64,000 bases of DNA from Pedobacter sp. Bi126 (GCF_918698245.1 NZ_CAKKMS010000007.1:1-64000), one strand, 5' to 3'; counted from the first letter of the stretch, positions 26,801 to 35,612 are shown. The notes: a model not told the origin generated them from the sequence alone. A program made the numbers and translations.

Positions 26801-27942
26801 TGAATTTAAAAGGTCAGGAGAATGCCAATCTGATAGGCCGTTGTCGTCCACCTAGCGATATGGTGAATTATTCCTATTCATCAATGAAGCATGAAATCTG
26901 CAATTTTATGAGCAGCCCCATAGCGATCCAATTCATACAGGGATATGTAAGGCAAATGCTCATTAATGATCCTATATATGATACAAGGATATATGGTGAT
27001 GAATATTTGACTTTTCCCGTACCTACAGGCTACTATGTGGTTCAGGGAAGCACCAACATTCCGGTTACTTATCAGTTTGTAGAGGACGGATATGTGAAAT
27101 TTACCAATACCTGCGGTCAGGAAGATCCCTTACAATTTAGTTTTTCACCTGCCGGAAGTCCTGTTACAGACTGTGGGTCAGGATTGATCCACCGTTACGC
27201 TTACGTCAGCGATCCTTATCAGTTACTTTATGTGGGCGCTACTCTTTCTTTGCCTTTTAGCCTCATTGAAGATGGATATTACCTAAAGGATGGAATGAAG
27301 TATACTGTTGTTTCTGGTATTATCACAGCGGAAGAATCATGTGCCGTCGTAGTAACGCCTAATTATAATTCTGCCAATATGACCCGACAAGATCAGAGTA
27401 TTGTAGGTATATGCCAGTCAGATAACTATAATCTTTATTATTATAGCGATGCTACGGTTGTGGTTGGGACAACACTTTATAAAACACCCATGCTTAATAT
27501 AAAAGCAAGCTCAGGCTATTATTATGATGGTAATAAAATTTACATTATAGTCAGTCAAGGTGTTGTTTATGGAATCCAGAGCTGCCAGGAGGTAGCGAAT
27601 GGTATTTTCCTTTATCACCCGCCCTTTGAGCCTGACCTAGAGCCCGCCACAGAGATGTTCACCGCAGCATATTCATCTGATAGGACTTCTATGTGTGATC
27701 CTTTCCTGGCTAAATTTTCAGTCGACCTATATTCAACAGGTGGGAGCTTTAATGCGCCCCAGGTGATAGGTTCTCCAATTGCTGTGTATTATACAGATAA
27801 TAACCAGTCTGCTTTAGCGCCTGACGGTTACTATACATTACATGAGCAAGATCCGATGCATACGGGTGAAAAATTTTATTATCTAAAAAATGGAAAGGTT
27901 TTATTTTCAAACTGGTGTGAGCTTCCGGATCCTCCGCATTAA
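23851..27942 (+). CDS. Large secreted DUF5977-containing, Rhs-like surface protein
   Basis: A 1363-aa secreted protein. Signal peptide to about residue 20 (LLVKARAQ); N-terminal shell region (GSVGLGWGQNFGGVITRYVEGLPDEE is typical of Rhs/SpvB-like entry domains); a long YD-like section (e.g. ISYEYDEFNRLMNVKDREGN near residue 910); then a DUF5977 domain around 950-1010 (FTKQGCPINYIAENV ... NALALAELNLKGQENAN). The C-terminal 350 residues form four related beta-rich, Cys-containing units with the pattern DGYY...Y..v.G.v....C. No toxin tip is evident. It sits 65 bases before the Rhs gene at 28008 and is probably co-transcribed; it may be a partner scaffold or adhesin. The exact role is unknown. 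Confidence 0.75.
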   Translation: MKKLLFLLLFSFLLVKARAQSIIENMNNYSPPSPEAASLLPKNGLYALGYYNGRLSYSASLLEVGMKGINFNLGLRYSTAGFKVQDVSGSVGLGWGQNFGGVITRYVEGLPDEEGNGYCGPNHIGTKNSGTLDDDYFNKITNAEWDSQPDKFYFSFMGISGSMRLDPYGKAILETTDNGIKIEYNPFNSTNGRMNGGAEEWIVSDQNGNRYFFGGSNTETTSSTSHGEAKTTTKTFISSWYISKIITVNNQVILFNYITGAATNSTYYVNFKRTNELSGPCSYNGPAENFWNENVDVNIATPLYLSEIKTLDNKTVVSLNYGHNREDLTNGKALTEVTLKYNDQLKKKIALDYSYFISTDGSGTKRLKLDKIREIGKSGGENTMFHFVYNETTILPARNSIKTDYWGYYNKNYGTSNIEGHENGFKGSDYENTMACVLTKVNNKTGGTLYFEYELNDYYKNGANQPGGGLRVKKKYERTSDNQQLPDLLNEEYNYKNPGSTNSSGQQFVSQNNRELVTEMATIFSFGGAFWVCVFKNHYTYSEPLISLFDVNETAVGYSYVSIKRQNGTTIYNFSNYSDNPDIYDQRKYETAIDQENSNSNFNFNIRPQFPATSFSFARGKIKNEQLIDPLGVKIKEVVYNYSLTAATDPIIGIKAFAQGFINSEKIYNFGKYIYANRDYKLIGKTEKSFVNGVERSSISESFTYTSFAKNLLLSKTVTDVAGNTILETFSYPFDQMANPVFSDMVSKNRILEPIGHEKYMNGVLKGRESKEFAFWPSGITAPSLNKQAFGSAPLATKIIFNSYDDKGNLLESEMPHGVKESYIWGYDKEFLVAKIINSGYAQALQWVNLNQIDQAYNYTDVQNQNELNKLRLNLPEAQVSTIVYDPLIGMTAQVDAKGLAISYEYDEFNRLMNVKDREGNIKKNFSYHYHPPYVYNDAQFGSFTKQGCPINYIAENVPFMVQANTVFSINSKQEANALALAELNLKGQENANLIGRCRPPSDMVNYSYSSMKHEICNFMSSPIAIQFIQGYVRQMLINDPIYDTRIYGDEYLTFPVPTGYYVVQGSTNIPVTYQFVEDGYVKFTNTCGQEDPLQFSFSPAGSPVTDCGSGLIHRYAYVSDPYQLLYVGATLSLPFSLIEDGYYLKDGMKYTVVSGIITAEESCAVVVTPNYNSANMTRQDQSIVGICQSDNYNLYYYSDATVVVGTTLYKTPMLNIKASSGYYYDGNKIYIIVSQGVVYGIQSCQEVANGIFLYHPPFEPDLEPATEMFTAAYSSDRTSMCDPFLAKFSVDLYSTGGSFNAPQVIGSPIAVYYTDNNQSALAPDGYYTLHEQDPMHTGEKFYYLKNGKVLFSNWCELPDPPH

Positions 27943-28007
27943 TGAGATGGCTTAAACGTTCTCCAATCTAAATTTAACACAACTATTTTACCATTATAAA
28001 ATTAACG

Positions 28008-31000
28008 ATGATGAAATGTGCCTCGATATTTAAGAAGTTTTTATGTTTAATAGTATTGCTGTTTCCATATGTGGCTTTTTCTCAAAAGAATGTACCCAGC
28101 TACAACGGTGAATCAGAAATTAGTGCGCCTGTTAGTGTAACTTTATCCAATGGCTTTCATGCCCCTTTGGGAAGCACTTTGAGAGTGTTCACAACTGGTT
28201 TAAGCTATGTGAATTGTGTTCCTCTGAGTGCTTCGGTAAGCAATAATCAGAATTACATCTTAACCCGTACGTTTAAAAAACCAGGTGTAACCAACAGTAA
28301 CTTAAATAGTAACCGTTTGATATGCGATGAAAACCAAACCATTCAGTACATTGATGGCCTGGGTCGTGTAATCCAGTCTGTTAGTGTACAAGGGAGCCCT
28401 AATTTGTCAGATCTGATCCAACCATTTAGTTATGATGCGATGGGAAGGACAAATATCAGTTACCAGATGTATACTGCCGGTGGTATAAATGGAAGCTATA
28501 GAAGTGACGCCCTTACGGATGGTGCGGGGCTTAAAAATTATTATATTAATCCTCCAACGGGGGTCAAAAACTCGGCTGCTCCATTTTCCGTTAGTGTTTT
28601 CGAACAGAATCCCCTTGGACGTACAGTTGAGGTTGGTGCTCAGGGAGTTGACTGGCAGCCTATTCCAAATAGTTCTTCAGGACATACATACAAAAATGAA
28701 TACGGTTTTAATACAGATCAGGAGGTAAGAAAATGGACAACAACGAGTCTTTTAAATAGCGCCTCATCGATTGGTTTTTATCCCGCAGGAGCCCTATCAA
28801 AAAAAATAAGTAAGGATGAGAACTGGGTTTCAGGAAATAAAGGAGTTATTGAAGAATTTTCCGATTTTGAAGGACAGATTGTTTTAAGGCGTGTTTGGGA
28901 ATCTGATACAGAAAGCCTTTCTACCTATTATGTTTACGATGAGCTTGGAAAATTGAGGTATGTACTTCCACCAGCTGTAAATGAAAACGGCCTCCTGGAA
29001 ACAGCGAATACTTATTCATTTAACGAGAATGATGATGTTTTCCAAAACTATATTTATGCAAGCCACTACGATGATCAAAATCGCTTGGTTGAAAAAGCGA
29101 TTCCGGGAAAGGGTTGGGAGCATATGGTTTATAACAAAAAAGACCAGCTGGTACTTTCGCAAGATGAAAAACAGCGTAGCCTGGCTGAATGGACATATTT
29201 TAAATATGATGTTTTTGGTAGGGAAGTTGTTTCTGGTATACTAAGTAGTTCTCAGCTCAGGGTAGCTATGCAAAACACGGTGAATAACCAGTCTGTGCTT
29301 TGGGAATCCAGAATTAACTCCGATCAGGGGTATAGTAATAATGCCTATCCACAGAACACCGCAAATTATCTTTCCATTAAATATTATGATGACTACAGTT
29401 TTCCAGGAAATATTTATGGCGGAGCAACCGATGGCCAGGCAGATGGTGTATTTATAAAAACCTTACTTACCGCACAGAAGCTTTCTATTATTGGGTCTAC
29501 GTCAATGCTATTGAGTGTGAATTATTATGATTTAGATGGTAGGGTGGTTCAGATCAAAAAGCAAAATCAAATCGGAGATGATATTGTTGATAAAAACTGG
29601 AATTTTAACAACGAACTTATAGAAACATTAAGAACCCATAATGGTCATGGAGTGCAAACAAAGATTAAGACTAAAACTGAGTTTGATCATATGGGGAGGG
29701 TACTTGCAACGAAAAAGAGCATCAATGGTCAGGATGAATTATTCTTGAATAAAATGGAATATAACGATATCGGACAACTATTAAGAAAAAAACTGCACAG
29801 TGTTGACGGTACCACTTTCGTACAGCAAATAGATTATGCATACAATGAGAGAGGCTGGATTACTGGTATTAATGATCCAACACAGCTAGATCCTTCAAGG
29901 GTTTTTGGAATGGCCATTACCTATGCCGCTAATGCTGATACTTATAATGGAAATATTGCATCTTTAACTTGGAGAACACAGGTGCCGCCGGGATATTCTT
30001 TAAATGATGGTATACAAGGTTTTAATTATCAATATGATAAGTTAAACCGATTAACAAAAGGAAGCTACGTGTCTACAGGGAAAAATGATTTTTTCAATGA
30101 GGAAATCGGCTATGATGTTATGGGTAATATTGTAACGTTGAGGCGTAACGGAAATTCTGCCAGCTCGTATATAAACGATATGGTTTTTAATTATAGAGCC
30201 AATGGGCAGCCCGGAAATCGGTTATGGGGAGTAGTTGATAATGGAACTGCAGCCCAGGGTAGCAATTATAACTATGATGTAAATGGTAATCAAACCCTTA
30301 ATTCACGTATTGGTGTTACAGATATTGCTTATAATTATTTAAATTTACCACAAGCGATAACCCGGGGGGCAACTGGTGAAGTTTTAACTATGATGTATGA
30401 TGCCGAAGGGAAAAGGCTAAGAAAAAGCTTAGGAAGTCAGATTACTGATTACGTTGATGGAATACAGTATAATGGTAATAATATCGATTTTATTATGACA
30501 GAAGAAGGAAGAGCAATTCCAGGTACTCCATATATTTATCAATATTTCTTGAAGGATCACCTTGGAAATACCAGATCAACGGTGGGACAGGATGGCAGTA
30601 TTCTTCAGGTTCAGGACTATTATCCATTTGGGCTTAATATGAATGCGAACAATACCGTTACGCCAAGCCCTGTTAATCAGTTTAAATTTAATGGGAAAGA
30701 AGAACTTTCTGAATTTGGTGCAGGGCAGTTGGATTTTAGTTCCAGATATTATGATCCATTAATTGGTAGGTTTTCTGGAATCGATAGACTCGCAAGTAGC
30801 TATACTTATAAAAGTCCTTATGATTATGCAGAAAATAGGCCGGTTAACGGTATAGACCTAGATGGGTTGGAATGGTTAGCAACTGTCGACAAGCAAGGAA
30901 ACTCTTACATTAAGGTTAATACAAATTTTTCTTTCGATGAATCTGGGCTTTTGCCTGATGGTCTCACTACGAAAGATTATCAGAGTGCTATGAATAGTGC

Positions 31001-31580
31001 CTTTGACTTGATGTTTCAGACTTCTACAAAAGGTAAAGTGCATGGACTTATGAGTTTTGAGGGCGGGAATGAAAAAGCACTAGGAGTTTTTGTGCCTCTC
31101 TTAAGCATTTATGCAGAAAAGCTTGATCCTAATGAAAAAACGAGCATATATGGATTGCAAGGGCCTGGGGTAGCTAATGTAAACTTATATAATAAAAATG
31201 GTACAATAAAGACACCTACTCAGCTAGCGTGGGATGTGGTCCATGAAATCCTTCACACCTTAAGACTTGATCATCCATTTGAAAATACACAGACTGCTGA
31301 TACCAAACTAAACATTGCTTCTGGCAAAAACAATTACTCAAGCACCCCCGAAACAGATCCAAGGATAGATTACAATATAATGAACTATCCAATGCTTTCA
31401 ATTGACGGGAAACGACTAGGTGATCTATGGAAAGATATTAAAACCTTAGAACTCACTCCCCAGCAGATTGAGTTTATCTATAGGGAAATTGGGCTTCAAC
31501 AACAGGGAATGGGTACGATCCGCGCTGATTATGAGCAGTATTGGAATAATTTCCCTGGAACTCCAGTAATTAAAAAATAG
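28008..31580 (+). CDS. Rhs-type polymorphic toxin with zincin-like C-terminal tip
   Basis: A 1190-aa secreted protein. Signal peptide (VAFSQ near residue 26); DUF6443-like N-terminus (GLGRVIQSVSVQGSP ... YDAMGRTN); numerous YD repeats; Rhs core around 840-950 (LKDHLGNTRSTV, QDYYPFGLNMN, FNGKEE, SSRYYDPLIGRFSGIDRLA, NGIDLDG). After the core a distinct tip of about 235 residues begins. It contains HEILHTLRLDH (about 1079-1089), which fits the metzincin HExxHxxxxxH zinc site with Arg in place of the usual Gly, and YNIMNYPML (about 1121-1129), a likely Met-turn. The tip is therefore a probable metalloprotease or derived binding domain. Three small genes follow, the first only 3 bases away, as expected for immunity genes. 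Confidence 0.85.
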   Translation: MMKCASIFKKFLCLIVLLFPYVAFSQKNVPSYNGESEISAPVSVTLSNGFHAPLGSTLRVFTTGLSYVNCVPLSASVSNNQNYILTRTFKKPGVTNSNLNSNRLICDENQTIQYIDGLGRVIQSVSVQGSPNLSDLIQPFSYDAMGRTNISYQMYTAGGINGSYRSDALTDGAGLKNYYINPPTGVKNSAAPFSVSVFEQNPLGRTVEVGAQGVDWQPIPNSSSGHTYKNEYGFNTDQEVRKWTTTSLLNSASSIGFYPAGALSKKISKDENWVSGNKGVIEEFSDFEGQIVLRRVWESDTESLSTYYVYDELGKLRYVLPPAVNENGLLETANTYSFNENDDVFQNYIYASHYDDQNRLVEKAIPGKGWEHMVYNKKDQLVLSQDEKQRSLAEWTYFKYDVFGREVVSGILSSSQLRVAMQNTVNNQSVLWESRINSDQGYSNNAYPQNTANYLSIKYYDDYSFPGNIYGGATDGQADGVFIKTLLTAQKLSIIGSTSMLLSVNYYDLDGRVVQIKKQNQIGDDIVDKNWNFNNELIETLRTHNGHGVQTKIKTKTEFDHMGRVLATKKSINGQDELFLNKMEYNDIGQLLRKKLHSVDGTTFVQQIDYAYNERGWITGINDPTQLDPSRVFGMAITYAANADTYNGNIASLTWRTQVPPGYSLNDGIQGFNYQYDKLNRLTKGSYVSTGKNDFFNEEIGYDVMGNIVTLRRNGNSASSYINDMVFNYRANGQPGNRLWGVVDNGTAAQGSNYNYDVNGNQTLNSRIGVTDIAYNYLNLPQAITRGATGEVLTMMYDAEGKRLRKSLGSQITDYVDGIQYNGNNIDFIMTEEGRAIPGTPYIYQYFLKDHLGNTRSTVGQDGSILQVQDYYPFGLNMNANNTVTPSPVNQFKFNGKEELSEFGAGQLDFSSRYYDPLIGRFSGIDRLASSYTYKSPYDYAENRPVNGIDLDGLEWLATVDKQGNSYIKVNTNFSFDESGLLPDGLTTKDYQSAMNSAFDLMFQTSTKGKVHGLMSFEGGNEKALGVFVPLLSIYAEKLDPNEKTSIYGLQGPGVANVNLYNKNGTIKTPTQLAWDVVHEILHTLRLDHPFENTQTADTKLNIASGKNNYSSTPETDPRIDYNIMNYPMLSIDGKRLGDLWKDIKTLELTPQQIEFIYREIGLQQQGMGTIRADYEQYWNNFPGTPVIKK

Positions 31581-31583
31581 GTC

Positions 31584-32000
31584 ATGAAGAATTATATCAT
31601 ATTATTCTTTCTTTTTGGTTGTTCTTCATTTCAGGAACGTGGAAAGATCCAGTCAGGCGCTTGTCAGTCGTATTACGATAAAAAACTTAAAATAAAGATT
31701 TTCCATAATGTGGATGAACGAGCAGAATTTCCAGAAGGATTTGGCAAAGAGTATCTTTTTTTTGCAAAAAGAATGAAATATCCAGATCAAGATAATTTTC
31801 AAGGATCAATAAAGGGAAGTTTTATAGTCGACAAGGATGGAGCTATAATTTCTCCCAGGATTGAAGGAAAGAAAGAAGAAGATTATACGCCTTTGGATCT
31901 TGAATTTATTAGAGTTTCTCTGCTGATGCCCAAGTGGAGGCCAGCGAAATGTAATGGGAAAAATGTAGCAACAAGGGTAATAGCTCCAATCCGTTTTTGA
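31584..32000 (+). CDS. TonB-C-like small lipoprotein 1 (candidate immunity)
   Basis: A 138-aa lipoprotein: lipobox FLFGC (Cys13) followed by SSF. The mature part resembles a stand-alone TonB C-terminal domain: FPEGFGKEYLFFAKRMKYP, SIKGSFIVDKDGAIISPRI, then LLMPKWRPAKCNGKNVATRV and a terminal PIRF. Unlike true TonB it lacks the transmembrane anchor and proline-rich linker. It begins 3 bases after the Rhs stop codon and is homologous to the next two genes. Position and tandem paralogy suggest immunity or toxin-handling in the periplasm; energy transduction is unlikely. Confidence 0.75.
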   Translation: MKNYIILFFLFGCSSFQERGKIQSGACQSYYDKKLKIKIFHNVDERAEFPEGFGKEYLFFAKRMKYPDQDNFQGSIKGSFIVDKDGAIISPRIEGKKEEDYTPLDLEFIRVSLLMPKWRPAKCNGKNVATRVIAPIRF

Positions 32001-32288
32001 TGAATTAGATGGACACTTAAAGATAAGAGATATAATTATTCCTAATAAATGAATTACTCCTAAACGGCCATCATTATTAACAGATGGAATTTTAGGATAG
32101 ATATTTAAGGACTTAATTCAGGCGGAGTAGTTATTTAAAGCTGGTAAATACAATTGTAATACCCCATTGTTTATAATTTGTATCGGTAAGAGGTCTTAAG
32201 CCACTCTAGCTAATGGATACTTTTGAGTATGACATAATTTCTATCATCGTTAAAATCTAATAAAGTAAAGTTGTTTAGAGTACACTGT
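32001..32288. other. Intergenic region between candidate immunity genes
   Basis: No gene is seen in this AT-rich 288-base stretch. No clear promoter or repeat was found; it may carry an independent start for the second and third paralogues. Confidence 0.4.
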
Positions 32289-32669
32289 ATGAAATATTTT
32301 TTGTTGATTTTAATCTTTAGCTGTTCCTCTGCGTTCGACAGGTCCACTGGACTTCAGGTATACAAAGATAGTGATGAATTACCAGAATTTCCGGGAGGAG
32401 GAAGAGAACAGCACCGTTTTTTTTATAAACTGATGAGTTATCCACAGGAACAAGCAGGAGAGAATTTTGAAGGAGTTATTAGGGGAAGTTTTATAATTAC
32501 CAAAAGTGGCTCCTCTACAGGCTATAGAATTGAGGACAGATCAGAAAAGGATTATACCTCTTTAGACAAAGAATTTATCAGGGTTGCACGATTGATGCCT
32601 AAATGGAAGCCAGGAAGATGTAATGGTAAGAAAGTTGCTGTTCGAGTATTCTACACCATAAATTTTTAA
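32289..32669 (+). CDS. TonB-C-like small lipoprotein 2 (candidate immunity)
   Basis: A 126-aa lipoprotein from ATG 32289 (MKYFLLILIFSC, lipobox LIFSC). It is paralogous to the previous gene: DELPEFPGGGREQHRFFYKL, GVIRGSFIITKSG, LDKEFIRVARLMPKWKPG, and a C-terminal VRVFYTINF. The FPGG opening is the classic start of TonB_C-like domains in Bacteroidota. The longer frame from 32271 would add six residues in front of the signal peptide and is less likely. Confidence 0.75.
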   Translation: MKYFLLILIFSCSSAFDRSTGLQVYKDSDELPEFPGGGREQHRFFYKLMSYPQEQAGENFEGVIRGSFIITKSGSSTGYRIEDRSEKDYTSLDKEFIRVARLMPKWKPGRCNGKKVAVRVFYTINF

Positions 32670-32722
32670 CTGCTATAACATACTTTATAGTTAATTGATC
32701 AAGAAAAGGGCTTTACTTTATC

Positions 32723-33154
32723 ATGAAATATTTAATTCTGATTTTATGTTTTTTAAGCTTGAACGTGAAGAAGGATAAAAATGTCGAAACTTTTTTTCAG
32801 TGTCAGAGTTATTATGATCATTCCCTAAAACGTAATGTGTTCACAAGTGTCGATGAAATGCCCCGTTGTCCAGGGGGTATGCGTAAGCTTTCCTCATTTT
32901 TTGATAAGGTTAAATATGAGGGAAGTTATAACAACAGCGGTTGGCAACATAAAGTAGACCTCACTTTCGTAATCGATGAAAAAGGTTGTATAATAAATGC
33001 AGGTATAGATAATAAGAAAACAGAAGAATATTCGAAGTTAGATTTGGAGTACATTTGCGCTGCGAAAAAAATGCCTAAATGGAAACCAGCCAAGTGTAAT
33101 GGGAAAGTAGTACCCTTTAAATTCAGTACTACTTTTAGTATAACTCCACAATAG
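32723..33154 (+). CDS. TonB-C-like small secreted protein 3 (candidate immunity)
   Basis: A 143-aa paralogue of the two preceding genes. The N-terminus MKYLILILCFLSLNVKK is a short signal sequence without an obvious lipobox Cys at the right place, so it may be soluble in the periplasm or an anchored variant. The core is conserved: VDEMPRCPGGMRKLSSFFDKV, DLTFVIDEKGCIINAGI, LDLEYICAAKKMPKWKPAKCNGKVV. It has acquired extra Cys residues (CQSYYD, RCPGG, GCIIN, YICA). It is the last gene of the Rhs locus. Confidence 0.72.
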   Translation: MKYLILILCFLSLNVKKDKNVETFFQCQSYYDHSLKRNVFTSVDEMPRCPGGMRKLSSFFDKVKYEGSYNNSGWQHKVDLTFVIDEKGCIINAGIDNKKTEEYSKLDLEYICAAKKMPKWKPAKCNGKVVPFKFSTTFSITPQ

Positions 33155-33325
33155 GATAGAGTATTTATAATCCTTAATTTAAAGAGGGTATAAAAAGAAC
33201 TATTCGTACTGATCTAACTCGTCTTAGCATCTTGCTAAGATCATATTCCCATATTCTTTCATAAAAGCAAAATAACCCTACTACGGATCAATATCAGGTT
33301 AACCACATTCAAGTAAATCCCAAAC

Positions 33326-33366
33326 AAAAAAGGGCAAACAAAGAAAATCCGTTGTTGCCCTTTTTT
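33326..33366. terminator. Bidirectional terminator
   Basis: AAAAAAGGGCAA and TTGCCCTTTTTT pair perfectly across a 17-nt loop, between the end of the Rhs locus and the converging VOC gene. Confidence 0.8.
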
Positions 33367-33385
33367 ATCAATAACTTTCTCCTAA

Positions 33386-33799
33386 CTACCCTTGGTGCTC
33401 AGGCATGCCATTTGGATCCATCCATACATATTCCCAATGGTGGCCATCAAGATCATCAAAACTATGTTGGTACATAAAACCATAATCGGTAGCCGGATTC
33501 GGTATTGTGGCACCAGCAGCTACTGCTTTATCTACCATTTCGTTTACGGCATCTTTACTATCGGCCGATATGGCAATAGAAGTTTCTATTGCTTTGTGGG
33601 CATCGATGATTTCTTTTTGGGTAAAAGTTTGGAAAAAGGTTCTGGTCAGCAGCATTACATAAATGGTATCGCTGATGATCATGCAGGTTGCTTTCTCGTC
33701 GGTAAACTGCGGGTTAAAAGTATAACCAAGTTTGGTGAAAAACTCCACCGACTTGTTAAGGTCGCTAACGGATAGGTTCACAAAAATTTGAGTTGCCAT
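33386..33799 (-). CDS. VOC (glyoxalase/bleomycin-resistance fold) protein
   Basis: A 137-aa cytosolic protein: MATQIFVNLSVSDLNKSVEFFTKLG is the usual VOC opening, followed by CMIISDTIYVMLLTRTFF, and the second half ends QHSFDDLDGHHWEYVWMDP, with the conserved D-H-x-W-E metal/ligand region. Proteins of this lactoylglutathione-lyase-like subgroup are common in Bacteroidota; the substrate is unknown. ATG 33799 was chosen over an upstream start because the fold begins there and the extra 38 residues are not protein-like. It converges on the Rhs locus. Confidence 0.85.
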   Translation of the reverse strand: MATQIFVNLSVSDLNKSVEFFTKLGYTFNPQFTDEKATCMIISDTIYVMLLTRTFFQTFTQKEIIDAHKAIETSIAISADSKDAVNEMVDKAVAAGATIPNPATDYGFMYQHSFDDLDGHHWEYVWMDPNGMPEHQG

Positions 33800-33878
33800 A
33801 TTGTTTTCTGATTTTGTATATTCAAAAGTATAACAAAACCAGGTAGGTATTAATGTGCAAAAACGACAAGTTAAGGGG

Positions 33879-34001
33879 TTAAACGCGACTTGCACGAAAT
33901 ATAAAATCGTCATCTAACTGAAGTGTCAACGGAATGCCTGGGCTGAGTTTATAATCTACGTTCAGTAAGAAAAAGGTGTTCTGTGATGCTTTTTCGATCA
34001 T
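33879..34001 (-). CDS. Possible 40-aa protein or gene remnant
   Basis: A 41-codon frame upstream of the VOC gene on the same strand; mature-looking text such as LLNVDYKLSPGIPLTLQLDD is protein-like. The frame stays open for another 12 codons upstream of the ATG. I do not recognise it. It may be the C-terminal scrap of a lost gene or a short leader ORF. Low confidence. Confidence 0.25.
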   Translation of the reverse strand: MIEKASQNTFFLLNVDYKLSPGIPLTLQLDDDFIFRASRV

Positions 34002-34094
34002 GCCTAAATGTCGGATTTTTACAACAAATAGTCTATTTATTCCAAGAATTGAGCGGATGAGTTACCTATTTTTGATAAAACCAAATATAAGGAA

Positions 34095-35612
34095 ATGAAA
34101 AAATTAGTATTAGTTGGCCTTATGGCTTGTTCCCTGGGCTTAAACCTCAAGGCCCAACAAAAAACGGATAAGATAGAACAAGGGATTTTTAAACCTACTG
34201 ATGAATCCTTAAAACAGTATAAATATCCAGATTGGTTCAGAGATGCCAAGTTTGGAATCTGGTCGCATTGGGGCCCTCAGGCAGTTCCCAGACAGGGTGA
34301 TTGGTATGCCAAGAATATGTATGTTCAGGGCAGTGCGCAGAATAAGTACCACGTGGCAACTTATGGTACGCCATCTAAATTTGGATACAAAGATATTATC
34401 GCTTTATGGAAAGCAGAGAAATGGAACCCTGAGCAGTTGATGGCCTTATATAAAAAGGCCGGTGCCAAATATTTTGTAACCATGGGCTCGCATCATGATA
34501 ATTTCTTCCTATGGAACTCCAAAATCCATAAATGGAATTCGGTAAATATGGGGCCACACAAAGATGTAGTGGGTTTATGGCAAAAAGCGGCTAAAAAAGA
34601 AGGACTCCGTTTTGGCGTTTCCGAGCACCTTGCTGCTAGTTTTAACTGGTTTCAGCCAAGTCATGGTGCAGACAAAACAGGGCAATTTGCAGGAATTGCC
34701 TACGATGGGCATGATCCGAAATATGCTGATCTTTATCATCTACCTGCAGATTCGGCTGATATGAAAGAGTGGCTGACCAATAATCCGGGCTGGCATAAAC
34801 AATGGTTGGAAAATGTTAACGAACTAGTCGATAATTATCACCCCGACCTACTTTATTCGGATAGTAAACTTCCTTTTAAAGATATAGGGCGTACAATGGT
34901 TGCGCACTATTACAATCAGGATATGGCCAAAAATAAAGGCAAACTAGAGGCAGTATATACGCCAAAAGAGCCATCTGAAGGTAAATGGGCACAAGATGTA
35001 GAACGCGGAGTATTAGATTCGATCAGCCCGTTTCCGTGGCAAACCGATACTTCAATAGGAGATTGGTATTATAGAACCGGGCAAAAATATAAAAGTGCGA
35101 ATGAAATCGCCCAGCTTTTGATCGACATTGTAAGTAAAAACGGAAATCTTTTGATCAATGTTGTACAGACTCCAGAGGGAGACCTGGAACCGGATGTTGT
35201 TAAAATTGTTACGGAAATTGGCGACTGGACCAAATTGAATGGAGAAGGTATTTATGCATCGAGACCATGGAAAGTATATGGAGAAGGCCCATCTACCATT
35301 AAATCAAACCAGAAAAAGGGCCACTTTGGTGGCTTAACCGACTCAGGTGAATATCAATCTACGGATATCAGGTATACCACAAAGGAGGGTAATCTTTTTG
35401 CTTTCTGTTTGAATGTGCCAAATGAAAGCATCAGGATGACCTTACTTGGGCGCAAATCGAAATACCTGGAGAAGCCCATCACTTCGGTTACGCTACTGGG
35501 CGGTAAGGGTAAATTAAAGTGGGTGCAGGAAGATGATGCCCTTGTAATTAGCAAACCCGCAGATTATCCGGCCTGGTCGGTAACAGGTTTCAAAATAGAA
35601 TTCAAAAAATAA
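34095..35612 (+). CDS. Alpha-L-fucosidase, GH29
   Basis: A 505-aa secreted glycoside hydrolase. The signal peptide ends near LNLKAQ. The GH29 TIM barrel is evident from WFRDAKFGIWSHWGPQAVP (residues 47-65), GAKYFVTMGSHHDNFFLWNS, and YHPDLLYSDSKLPF, in which the Asp of YSD is the expected nucleophile, followed by NGNLLINVVQTPEGDL. A C-terminal beta domain follows (LLGRKSKYLEKPITSVTLLG). It should release L-fucose from glycans in the periplasm. The gene 29 bases downstream is a rhamnose/fucose-type mutarotase, consistent with fucose use; no SusCD or transporter is adjacent. Confidence 0.92.
   Translation: MKKLVLVGLMACSLGLNLKAQQKTDKIEQGIFKPTDESLKQYKYPDWFRDAKFGIWSHWGPQAVPRQGDWYAKNMYVQGSAQNKYHVATYGTPSKFGYKDIIALWKAEKWNPEQLMALYKKAGAKYFVTMGSHHDNFFLWNSKIHKWNSVNMGPHKDVVGLWQKAAKKEGLRFGVSEHLAASFNWFQPSHGADKTGQFAGIAYDGHDPKYADLYHLPADSADMKEWLTNNPGWHKQWLENVNELVDNYHPDLLYSDSKLPFKDIGRTMVAHYYNQDMAKNKGKLEAVYTPKEPSEGKWAQDVERGVLDSISPFPWQTDTSIGDWYYRTGQKYKSANEIAQLLIDIVSKNGNLLINVVQTPEGDLEPDVVKIVTEIGDWTKLNGEGIYASRPWKVYGEGPSTIKSNQKKGHFGGLTDSGEYQSTDIRYTTKEGNLFAFCLNVPNESIRMTLLGRKSKYLEKPITSVTLLGGKGKLKWVQEDDALVISKPADYPAWSVTGFKIEFKK

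Noticed and set aside
31584..33154. Three genuine TonB energy transducers
   Set aside because: They lack the transmembrane anchor and proline-rich spacer, have lipoprotein or secretory signals, and no ExbB/ExbD genes are near.
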